DNA from: a virus
DNA: 21,575 nucleotides
Direction: 5' to 3' (one strand)
Virus record (IMG/VR): IMGVR_UViG_3300030007_000025
Coordinates: 1-21,575 of that record
In this document: one piece after another, positions 6,760-15,100 of the stretch
Layout of the letters: every line of letters begins with the position of its first letter
How positions within the stretch are numbered: the first letter of the stretch is position 1
The notes under the pieces: generated by a model
Told to the model about the DNA's origin: nothing
Database searches by the model: none
The model's input: the letters and a program-made list of their open reading frames with translations, nothing else
Program-made: the position numbers and the translations under genes

Positions 6760-7784
6760 CAGCAACTAGTTACTGGTATTCTATAACCGGTGTTGGCACG
6801 ACTCCCCAGGTTTTCTTCGGTACTGTAGCTGCAGCACAAAGTACTTTCGGTGTCAGCGCTGACATCACCGGACCTTTTGCATCTCAGGAGCTTGCGCAGA
6901 AAGCTGCCGGTGTAACTCCTGCCACGCCATTGCCCACACCCGGAGCCAAGCCGCCTGTAAAGACTACGAAGACTCCCGTTGCCGCAGCCACGCAGATCGT
7001 TTACACACAACCGGGATTTGATCCTCGCATGGCAAACATCCCGCTGCCGGGAAATATGGGACCTAATGCCGTATCCTACTCAGCCACGGGAGAAATGGTC
7101 TGGGCAGGACCGACCTACGGGTACCCTCAGGCGTTCAGGTCCAAGCTGAATTTCCTGTTCAACCCTTCCACAATAGATAACAGCGCGGCCATCTACTCGG
7201 GAGCAGGCGGCGCTCAGACTAATGCCGCACTGCAGTTTACTTCCGCGAGCGCTCTTGCTGCCGTGGCCCTTCCGATGAATCAGACCATTTCCTTTTCGCT
7301 GCTCTTTGACCGTAGTTTTGAGGTCTGGGGGTCGATGCCGGACGGGAATGTTCCCGTCACGACGTCTGATACGGACGCCAGCGTGTACGGAGTCCAGGTT
7401 GATTACCTGTGCATGCAGCAGTTCACCGGCCAGCTTATAGGGCAGAGCGCAGGAAACGGGAGTACGAAGCAGGCCGGGGCCAGCGCCATGCAGGGTGCTG
7501 TCCAGGTCAAGCAGGGTACCATTTTCCAGATACCGTCGTACATCTACTTCGGCCCGAGCGTCTTCTACGGCTATATAAATTCGGTCGATTGCCAGACCAC
7601 CGGCTGGAGTCAGTACATGGTCCCGATAAGGTCCGTCATGAACTTTTCCTTCACCACCATGATCCCGCCATCGGGCGCACAGCCTCCGCTTAATGCCTGG
7701 AGTAACCTGCAGTCACTTACGCCAGGGGTGCCCACTTCCGGTTCACCTCCGACTATTCCTGCGAGCGGAGTGGGAGGAACGTGA
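6756..7784 (+). CDS. CIS-tube-like tail tube initiator/baseplate adaptor protein
   Basis: This 342-residue protein has a short N-terminal region, a Pro/Lys/Thr-rich linker (about residues 50-75) and a main domain. The main domain carries FNPSTID (Phe135 onward), ISFSLLFDRSFEVWG, a VDYLCMQQF helix, then YIYFGPSVFYGYINSVDC and a VPIRSVMNFSF strand. This order matches the 'contractile injection system tube protein' domain, which sits at the tube-baseplate junction and is often followed by LysM. Here LysM is on the next gene. About 30 disordered residues end the protein. It overlaps the tape measure stop (ATGA), so translation is probably coupled. I am fairly sure of the family resemblance and less sure of the exact position in the tail. 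Confidence 0.68.
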   Translation: MTATSYWYSITGVGTTPQVFFGTVAAAQSTFGVSADITGPFASQELAQKAAGVTPATPLPTPGAKPPVKTTKTPVAAATQIVYTQPGFDPRMANIPLPGNMGPNAVSYSATGEMVWAGPTYGYPQAFRSKLNFLFNPSTIDNSAAIYSGAGGAQTNAALQFTSASALAAVALPMNQTISFSLLFDRSFEVWGSMPDGNVPVTTSDTDASVYGVQVDYLCMQQFTGQLIGQSAGNGSTKQAGASAMQGAVQVKQGTIFQIPSYIYFGPSVFYGYINSVDCQTTGWSQYMVPIRSVMNFSFTTMIPPSGAQPPLNAWSNLQSLTPGVPTSGSPPTIPASGVGGT

Positions 7785-8062
7785 CAGTCCAGCCAGGTAG
7801 CAGGTACATCAACACTCCCATCGTGGATCTCACGATTAACGGACAGACCCGGCAGGTGCTGGTTCCCAGCCCGCAGACGAATTACTCTTTCACGTACACG
7901 GCCTACATGGTTACGGGGGAAGATCGTATCGACACCATAGCGAACGACTTCTACGGTGATCCCACGCTATGGTTTCATATAGCCCAGGGCAACCCTGAGA
8001 TCTTGAATTGGAGTAACCTACCTCCTGGCTCTATCATCAGGATTCCGGGAATATTATGGTAG
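7781..8062 (+). CDS. LysM / T4 gp53-like baseplate protein
   Basis: This 93-residue protein begins with GTG, which is supported by GGGAGG at 7772-7777 and the GTGA overlap with the preceding stop. The second half has the fold signature of gp53/LysM tail proteins: EDRIDTIANDFYGDPTLWF, then IAQGNP, then LPPGSIIRIP at the end. In other phages this small domain staples hub and tube-initiator proteins together. It is not expected to bind peptidoglycan here, though LysM domains can. The gene ends 7 bases inside the hub gene. Confidence 0.82.
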   Translation: MTVQPGSRYINTPIVDLTINGQTRQVLVPSPQTNYSFTYTAYMVTGEDRIDTIANDFYGDPTLWFHIAQGNPEILNWSNLPPGSIIRIPGILW

Positions 8063-9249
8063 CCACCACGATCTCGCCTCCAGTCGCGCCAACTCTTTAT
8101 TCACTGGAAATAGCAGGTTCCGCTTGTTCTGACTTGCCTTACGACGTAGAGCTTCGTGAATCCTGGGGAGCCCATGATCTAGTGTTTTTGCGGATTCCCG
8201 TCGCACCAGGTACCCCCTACAAGCATCTGCTGACTGCATGGGCAGACAATGCACCGGTCAAGATGGTCTGGGGGCGCGGGTCAGTCAACATGTCCACGTG
8301 GTACGGCTACGTCAACCATCACGAGGTTGCGTCTAATGACGATGCCGGAATGGGCACTATCCAGATCACGTATGTCTGCATCGGGACTAGTAAGCCGATG
8401 AACACGGAGGTCTCTAAGGCGTGGCCAATCACGACGCCGACTGCCATTGCCCAGACGATTGCCAGGAAATACAGTCTGCGCTGTGTCGTGACCTCGACCA
8501 ACTTTAATCTGCCCTTCGAGATGCAGGTTGAGTCTGACTTCAGCTTCCTGAACCGTATCGCTGCTAAGGTCGGTTACCGCTTCTGGGTATCCGGTGGCAC
8601 GCTGTACTTCATCGACCCGATTGTCTGCCTGTCGGGACAGAGTAAGCTATTCGTGCCACAGTATCGCATTGATAAAATCCCGACCCAGAGGGACACCGCA
8701 CGAGACTTCCAGCGCATCAAGGGCGACAACATACCGGGTGCCGTTGTTACCCAACGGCAGATTTCCGGGGTTGATCAGTCTACCGGCCAGCCTTTTACTG
8801 TCCTGGCTGACACCAGCACACCAGGTACGACCACGACAATCAACACAACTCGTCATGTGACGTCTTACCAGCAGGCTAAGCAGATCGTCAATGCTCAGCA
8901 GAGTCTTAGCCAGTTCTGGATTCAGGCCAGCGTGGAAGTATTTGGGTACACGCTGCTCTACCCCGGCAAGGTCATCAACCTGCAAGGCTATGCGTTGCCA
9001 GATGGTGCACAAGGAAACTGGATTGTCACGTCTGCCCAGCACGTCCTGACAATAGGAGGATCACCTGATCCGAGTAAGGACATTTATATTACGCGACTTG
9101 GACTCATGACCAACTCAGCAATGGGTGCACCGAGCATCAAGGGCGTGAGTCCCGTTTCCCCTGAAATAATTCCTTGCATTCTCATCAGCAAGAGCATCTG
9201 GCAGTCTACCAGCTTTGCTATAATCATCGACGGGATTGTAAATATATGA
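8056..9249 (+). CDS. Baseplate hub protein (P2 gpD / T4 gp27-like)
   Basis: This 397-residue protein forms the trimeric hub that links the tube to the spike. It contains strand-rich N-terminal segments, VKMVWGRGSVNMSTWYGYV near residues 75-95, an ITYVCIGTSKPM strand and a helical IAQTIARKYSL stretch. ESDFSFLNRIAAKVGYRFW follows near residues 155-175 and is the most recognisable gpD/VgrG-like motif. The C-terminal half has the Gln-rich helix QQAKQIVNAQQSLSQF and a beta domain with VINLQGYALPDGAQGNW. Start ATG 8056 overlaps the previous stop. Only a weak GGGAA precedes it, so coupling is likely. Confidence 0.83.
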   Translation: MVATTISPPVAPTLYSLEIAGSACSDLPYDVELRESWGAHDLVFLRIPVAPGTPYKHLLTAWADNAPVKMVWGRGSVNMSTWYGYVNHHEVASNDDAGMGTIQITYVCIGTSKPMNTEVSKAWPITTPTAIAQTIARKYSLRCVVTSTNFNLPFEMQVESDFSFLNRIAAKVGYRFWVSGGTLYFIDPIVCLSGQSKLFVPQYRIDKIPTQRDTARDFQRIKGDNIPGAVVTQRQISGVDQSTGQPFTVLADTSTPGTTTTINTTRHVTSYQQAKQIVNAQQSLSQFWIQASVEVFGYTLLYPGKVINLQGYALPDGAQGNWIVTSAQHVLTIGGSPDPSKDIYITRLGLMTNSAMGAPSIKGVSPVSPEIIPCILISKSIWQSTSFAIIIDGIVNI

Positions 9250-9488
9250 CAGGCCAGCCAATTCCAGAACACAAGCAATGGCTTGGCGTGTACCTGGGCA
9301 TTGTCGCGCAGACTAGAGGAGACACTTACGTGCAGGTCCAGGTCCCGCAGCTCTCCGGTTTTGAGATGCATACCTGGGCACGCCCGATGGGGGCTATCCC
9401 GGAGTTTCCTCCTATCGTGGGAACGACCGTTCTCGTGATGTTCATCGCGGGAGACCTTCAATTTCCGTGCTACAGTCTGACGGCCTGA
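9246..9488 (+). CDS. OB-fold spike base protein (gp5 N-terminal / gpV-like), short
   Basis: This protein is only 80 residues long. DTYVQVQVPQLSG, WARPMG and PPIVGTTVLVMFIAGDLQFP are the strands of the gp5/VgrG OB-fold that caps the hub. No beta-helical spike, lysozyme domain or PAAR tip follows, unlike T4 gp5 or P2 gpV. ATG 9246 is chosen because it overlaps the hub stop as ATGA; a longer in-frame start at 9174 would lie inside the hub gene. The distal spike must come from another protein or be absent. Confidence 0.72.
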   Translation: MTGQPIPEHKQWLGVYLGIVAQTRGDTYVQVQVPQLSGFEMHTWARPMGAIPEFPPIVGTTVLVMFIAGDLQFPCYSLTA

Positions 9489-9503
9489 TAAGATGGAGAT
9501 ATT

Positions 9504-9905
9504 ATGTCAACAGAAATACTGCAGCCTTTCGGCCTGACACCATACGGAAGCGTGGCTATCACAGACGATCCTAACGTCCAGGCCAGGCAGCATATAGAAT
9601 CGATCCTGGCTACCAGTCCGGGTGAACGCGTGATGCTTCCGTCTTACGGTGTTCCCCTGAAAGGATTCGTTTTCCGGCCAAGTCCTACCAGGGTTGCCGG
9701 GGAGATCACACTTGCAGTGACTTCCCAGCTTGCCACATGGGAACCATCTATCAACGTCCTGAATATCACGCCGACTCCTAATGATACTTTCGGTGTGGCC
9801 GATGTTAACGTGGACTTCTCCCTGAATCCTGGTGCGGGTTCTTCCTCCAACATCGCAACGGTGTCCCTGGGCGGTACTGTGACTGAGACAGTGGTGAACG
9901 CCTGA
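9504..9905 (+). CDS. Baseplate wedge protein gp25-like (GPW family)
   Basis: This 133-residue protein is the conserved wedge component that nucleates sheath assembly on the baseplate. DDPNVQARQHIESILATSPG followed by ERVMLPSYG is the gp25/GPW core motif (an amphipathic helix, then a G-x-R-x-x-x-P-x-x-G turn). ITLAVTSQLATWEPSINV and VDFSLNPG make up the C-terminal part. GGAG at 9494-9497 gives a good ribosome site. It is followed by baseplate J with a TGATG overlap. Confidence 0.9.
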   Translation: MSTEILQPFGLTPYGSVAITDDPNVQARQHIESILATSPGERVMLPSYGVPLKGFVFRPSPTRVAGEITLAVTSQLATWEPSINVLNITPTPNDTFGVADVNVDFSLNPGAGSSSNIATVSLGGTVTETVVNA

Positions 9906-11401
9906 TGACAACTCCCTCCCCGAATGCAATTCTCCAGGTGCCCAGCAGCATCGACTTCACCAGCCGGGACTGGTCTGCTCTCGTGCAGTCCATGCTGGCT
10001 TACGCTGCCGTGGCATTTCCGGACTGGAATCCCTCGTCTGAGGGTGATTTCGGAACCATGCTGGTAGAGCTGTTCGCCTATGTAGGCGACATTCAGTCCT
10101 TCTACGGTGACAGGATCAGCCAGGAGGCTTACCTTCCGACCGCGACTCAGCGCCAGTCCCTGCTGAATATTGCTGCCACACTGGGGTACATACCTGCTAA
10201 TGGTTCACCTTCGAGCGGTGTCGTCACCTTCCAGACCGCCAATCCCGGTCCCCCTGTGTCCGTCCCGGCGATGACGCAGGTCACGTCATCGTACTCATCC
10301 GGTACTGCTTCCCAGTCTGTCATCTTCGAGACACAGTCCCTGGTCGTGGTCCCCGGTAACGGGGGAACAAGCACAGTCCTGGTTATCCAGGGCGAGACCA
10401 CGACGCTGATCGTCATCGGGACGTCTGCAGGCGTGGCCGGTCAGACCTTCCAGATTCCCCAGCTTGGTGTCCAGGACGGTACATTGACAGTATTCGTGGA
10501 AAGTGCGGATACATCAGGCAACGCCCAGTGGCTGTACATTCCCTTCCTGGTAGACGCCGGAGCGTCTGACCTTGTGTTCACCACTAGCACCGACCAGGCC
10601 GGGAACACGAATGTGATCTTCGGGGATAACATCAACGGGCTGATTCCCGGACTGGGCCTGACAATCTACGCGACCTACAGGACGATACTAGGTTCGGCCG
10701 GTAACCTGCCGGTCGGTGCTGTAGCTTCTATTGCCGCGCCCATTACCGGTGTGTTCATCCCGGTGGTCAGCAACGTGCCTGCCTCGACCGCAATGACCGG
10801 AGGCTCTGATGCAGAGTCAAATGACTCCATTCGATCCAACGCCCCTGCAGCCTACCGCGCACAGTACCGTGCTGTTTCACCCCAGGACTTTTCCGACCTG
10901 GCCTTCAACGTCCCCGGAGTTCTCATGGCCTCCGCAATCGGCAATCACAGTACCAGCGTCAGTCTGTACGTGCTTGGCCCTAACTATTCACCCCCTGGGC
11001 CAGCACTCGTGGACAACATCCTCACCTATTTTCAGGGAAAGACATTGGCCGGTGTAAGCCTGTCAGTAGTCAATCCGACCATTGTCCTGGTAGATGTGGG
11101 AACCACGGCGAATCAGGTCCAGCTTGTTGTCCAGCCGAACTACCAGCAGGCCGGTGTACTTGCTGCTGTCCAGGCAGCACTGACCGCGTACCTGTCCCCT
11201 CCTGCTGTATCCTTCGGTGAGCTGATCACGGTGTCGGAGTTGTACACCCTGATCAATTCAGTCCCTGGCGTAGCCTACTGCGTGATCCCGGTGTTCCTCC
11301 GGGAAGACGTGCCCCAGGCGGGCGTGACCTCTATCCAGTTCCGTGCGAACGAGGTGCCCTCCTGCGGCTCGTTCTTCATCAGCGTCTCCGGGGGGCAATA
11401 A
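9905..11401 (+). CDS. Baseplate J-like wedge protein
   Basis: This 498-residue wedge protein bridges the inner baseplate to the fibre-bearing periphery. The start DFTSRDWSALVQSMLAYA and LVELFAYVGDIQSFYGDRIS with EAYLPTATQRQSLLNIAATL are typical of actinobacterial J proteins. The middle is beta-rich, and the NDSIRSNAPAAYRAQYRAVSPQDF segment is the conserved J motif. The C-terminus has VDVGTTANQVQLVV and the FGELITVSELYTLINSVPGV segment. It starts in a TGATG overlap and ends in a TAATG overlap with its neighbours, so the whole wedge set is likely translated together. Confidence 0.92.
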   Translation: MTTPSPNAILQVPSSIDFTSRDWSALVQSMLAYAAVAFPDWNPSSEGDFGTMLVELFAYVGDIQSFYGDRISQEAYLPTATQRQSLLNIAATLGYIPANGSPSSGVVTFQTANPGPPVSVPAMTQVTSSYSSGTASQSVIFETQSLVVVPGNGGTSTVLVIQGETTTLIVIGTSAGVAGQTFQIPQLGVQDGTLTVFVESADTSGNAQWLYIPFLVDAGASDLVFTTSTDQAGNTNVIFGDNINGLIPGLGLTIYATYRTILGSAGNLPVGAVASIAAPITGVFIPVVSNVPASTAMTGGSDAESNDSIRSNAPAAYRAQYRAVSPQDFSDLAFNVPGVLMASAIGNHSTSVSLYVLGPNYSPPGPALVDNILTYFQGKTLAGVSLSVVNPTIVLVDVGTTANQVQLVVQPNYQQAGVLAAVQAALTAYLSPPAVSFGELITVSELYTLINSVPGVAYCVIPVFLREDVPQAGVTSIQFRANEVPSCGSFFISVSGGQ

Positions 11402-12108
11402 TGTCTAACGCGACTTTTCCAGGCGGGGTGTTCAACTGGGGTCCTGACCGGATCGATTCTGCGAGCGTTGATTACGCCGAGGATGTTAACTCCGTCGCGG
11501 CCGAGGTGACTGCCATCGAGAATACGATCGGAACGTCCCCTCAGACTGAGAGCAATCCTATCGCGGGTAACCCGGTTACCTACACGAGCGTAGATGCCCG
11601 CATCTCGGACAACCTCGCGGGTAATCAGCTTCCTGTCTGCATTTTGGGCAATGATGAGCTGCAGGTCAATAACTACCAGTCGGCCGGGACTAATTACGGT
11701 GTCTGGAACGCCTACGATAACGTTGACTTCGATCCTTTCAATATGTACAACGGGACCGACGTCACTATCCCGGTGCTCGGCCTGTGGCGTATTACGATCG
11801 GGCAGCAGTGGGACTGGTGGAGCACTGGCTACCATGGCTGCTACTTTTACCTGAATGACTACTACTTCCGCCAGGATATCTGGCACTGGGATTTCGCCGG
11901 GAATTATTACGGCGGTTACTGGTGGACGGTAGACCAGGTCCAGCGTCCGGGTTCCACCAAGATTACCTGGGAAGGTATACTTGGACAAGGCGACAGGATT
12001 CAGGTGCTGTCGGAAAATGGCTGTCCTCATACTCCCCACCGCACATTTGATCAGGAGTTCAAGGCAGTATTCGTCCGTGAAGTACCGCCAGGCACACCAA
12101 CCGGGTAA
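11401..12108 (+). CDS. Putative small receptor-binding/baseplate decoration protein
   Basis: This protein has 235 residues. The N-terminal ~45 residues (FNWGPDRIDSASVDYAEDVN, then AAEVTAIENTIGTSP) form a helix style that often attaches actinophage fibres. The rest is very rich in Trp, Tyr and Asn and strand-like, ending in GDRIQVLSENG and EFKAVFVREV, which resembles a C1q/TNF-like jelly roll. The aromatic content suits sugar binding. Between baseplate J and the gpI-containing adhesin, a side fibre or decoration role is plausible. Family assignment is by pattern only. Confidence 0.5.
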   Translation: MSNATFPGGVFNWGPDRIDSASVDYAEDVNSVAAEVTAIENTIGTSPQTESNPIAGNPVTYTSVDARISDNLAGNQLPVCILGNDELQVNNYQSAGTNYGVWNAYDNVDFDPFNMYNGTDVTIPVLGLWRITIGQQWDWWSTGYHGCYFYLNDYYFRQDIWHWDFAGNYYGGYWWTVDQVQRPGSTKITWEGILGQGDRIQVLSENGCPHTPHRTFDQEFKAVFVREVPPGTPTG

Positions 12109-12123
12109 GTGAGGTCTTAAAGA

Positions 12124-15100
12124 ATGACCACACCTACTCAAGGTACAGTGTATGGGCTCTCTACTTATTCGAGTAGCACGTACGGATTGTCTCTTCCGGC
12201 TGCTTACCAGTGCGCCCCTATGTCCGCCGTGTCAATTGACTACGGGACTGTCTCTGTCACCTGGGTCAAGCCGACCGCGACGTATATCGCCCGCTGGCGT
12301 CTGATTGCGAACCGGTACGGTTACCCTGTCGATGAGAACGACGGCAGTGTCGTCATTGATGACCTGACCTACCCCGGCTCGTCTTATCTCGACCAGGCTG
12401 TCATCCCCGGTACCTATCATTACTATGGCTTTTATGTCCTGGCTGACGTCGAGACTAACCTGTGGGTGCGCTCGGGCTTCGCAGCCTGCCTTACCCCGGT
12501 TGACTACGCGTCTGGTGCCATGCTCCTCTCTCTCATGCCAGAGTACTTCCGGACAGAGCTTAACGGCGGGGACCTGACTGATGACGCTTCCGGCAATTCC
12601 CAGCTCGTGCAGTTCACCAACGTCCTCGGATGGATGTGGGACTACATCAAGACCCAGTACGACGTCCTGGCAAATCACCTGAATGACCCGATGTTCATTC
12701 CCCTTGATGACCTCTGGAACATGGCGGCTGAAGTCGGCCTTACCTTCAGTCCCGACGTGCCTGCCTACACCGTCCGCAAGGCAGTAGCCAACCAGGCGCA
12801 TGTCTCCCAGAACCGGGGGACAGTGAACGGCATCATCCAGGAGATCAGTATCAGGACCGGCTGGGGCGCAGATGTCCAGGTTGGCCCGAACATAATGCTC
12901 GTAGATGACCAGGCGCAGTTCCTCAATCCTGTCTTCGAGACGTACAGTCCCTCACAGGTTTACCGGACGCCCGCGAACTGCTACGACGCGAACAGCATAT
13001 GGCATCCTGAGTGGAGCTGTGTATGGCAGCCCCTGGCCGGGTACTACGGCGGCTTTACCAACTACTTCCCCGGTACCGGGTACTGGTATCAGTGCGCGAC
13101 TGACCAGCTTACCGGGGTAGCACCGCCGGTAAACGGTACCTCTAACGCGTACTGGACTTGCGTAGGCGGTCCTGGCGGGACGACTGACTCTTTCCTGGGT
13201 ACCCTCATCAACCCGGTGACAAACAGCGTAGGCACATGGGAAGCCCTGGACTCTTCTGCGACTAATTCTATCCCCGTGCCCCAGACACTGACTCAGGGCC
13301 TTGGCGTGCTGACTCCCGGTAATACGCAGAGCAGCACGAACTACGCCTGGAATGCTCTCCGGCTGTACAACAAGGGAGCCAGCGCCAAGAACCTGATGAT
13401 CCGGTCTGTCTCCCGTAGAACTCAGGATCTTTACCAGATCCCCGACTTTGCCTTTGAGTCCGGCTACGCCTTGAGCTACGTCTACAATCAGGTCTTCAAC
13501 GGGTACAACACTTACTATGGTGAGTACTCCTATTCCGGTGACAGCAATTACGGTGTGCCCTGGCTGGACTCGACCTGGCCGCTGGTCTACCACACGAACT
13601 ACAGTTGGAACAATACCGCAGAGCCGCAGATTCTCCGGCCCGGATTCTGGGCTGCTGATAATTGTCTTTACAAGCGAACTAATGTCGCCTCCGGGTACGT
13701 CCACTCCGGTAGTTACTCTGTCCTCTGCACTCCGCTTTCCGGGGGGAATTGCCGGTTCGGGTCACCATGGATCAAGGTCGCAGCCGGGACGTCGGTAATA
13801 GGCAGCTTCTGGACACGGCCTAACGCTGCGGGTACGGTCACGATTTTCGCGGAACTACACTGGTACGACCAGTACGGCAGTAAGCTCAGCGTGACCGCCG
13901 GGACTGCGGCAGCGCCGGTAGCTTCCACCTGGACTCAGTACACCGTTACGGCAACAGCCCCGGCCAGCACGGTTTACGCCGCCGTCCACCTGGCGTGGAC
14001 CGGGACTCCCACTGCGGCCGACGCGCAGTGGCTTGACGACACCTCACTGACTCCCCAGGCTGTTGTCGTTCCTGTCCCGCCCGAACTTATCCAGGCAGTC
14101 CAGGACGGTATCCCGGTCCCGTGGATACGTCCTAGCCAGGTCTGGAATGCCACGACTCAATATTCCACGAATGATATCACCTCCTACGGCGACCAGCCGT
14201 TCATCGCGCTGACTGCGTCAACCGGCATCACTCCCCCGACAACTAGCGTGGCGACGGCTAACTGGGCACCTCTTTCACAGGACCCGCGTATCCGTCTGCT
14301 CCTGTCCGGCGAGACCTCCCAGGATCTTTCGTCTGCATCCAACCTGACGGCTGCGGTTATCCCGTTTGTCGAATGGTATGACCAGTCCGGTAACTACCTC
14401 GCCCGCGTATTCTCCCGCAACCCTAATGCACTTGGCAATGTTGTTGCCCATCCTGGCAGCATGGCATTCGACTCCTTCACCACGCCGACCACCGTTATCC
14501 AGGAAACTGGCGGCGGGCCTATCGCCCCGACCTCGTGGGCAGTCAGCTACTACCAGAACATCACCCTGTCCGGTACGCCCGTAACGACGGGGACCGTCCC
14601 GTCCCTTGTCATCAACTGGAATGGTGCTTCACCAGCCACCGGTATTTCAGGCTCCGGCTGGTCAGCGCAATTCACCGGGTCGTTCGTGGTCCCGGCTGCG
14701 GGTACCTACGTCTTCACCTCCGCAGGATACGGGGGAGTTCAGGTATTCGTCAACGGCCTGGAGATCATTAACAACTGGTCTAACCCCCTGACCTCTGCCG
14801 TGACCGGGTCGATTTCCCTGCTGGCTGGTGCGACGGCTGATGTCGTGGTAAATTACAACGCTCCGTATCAGGCGTTCTCTGAAGTACCCGGCCCGAATGT
14901 TATTACGAGTGAGCCTCCGTCCAGTACTGCTCCTGAAAGCTGGACGACAACACAATTCCCGGTTATCAGCGGATTGCCTTATCAGTTGCAGGTCCAGACT
15001 ATCACGCCTGCTTCGACTGCCCAGATTACCTGGTACGGCTGGGGTGGCCATTACGCGGCAACCGGGCCTGCTGTGTACCACCCTGCAGTTTACGGCTGGG

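Noticed and set aside
177-11401. Interpretation as a bacterial extracellular contractile injection system
   Set aside because: There is a RepA/DnaB-like helicase in line with the cluster, large phage-type adhesins and no eCIS ATPase or toxin payload. A phage is the simpler reading; the resemblance is kept as a finding.
11275-12141. Long minus-strand open frame of 288 codons opposite the small receptor-binding gene
   Set aside because: It lies wholly opposite well-supported plus-strand genes, has no ribosome site and shows no recognisable domain, so it is a shadow.
12952-13704. Minus-strand open frame of 250 codons inside the giant adhesin
   Set aside because: It mirrors the adhesin coding frame with no start signal or protein-like motifs. 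The same applies to the minus-strand frames at 867-1466 and 19125-19697.
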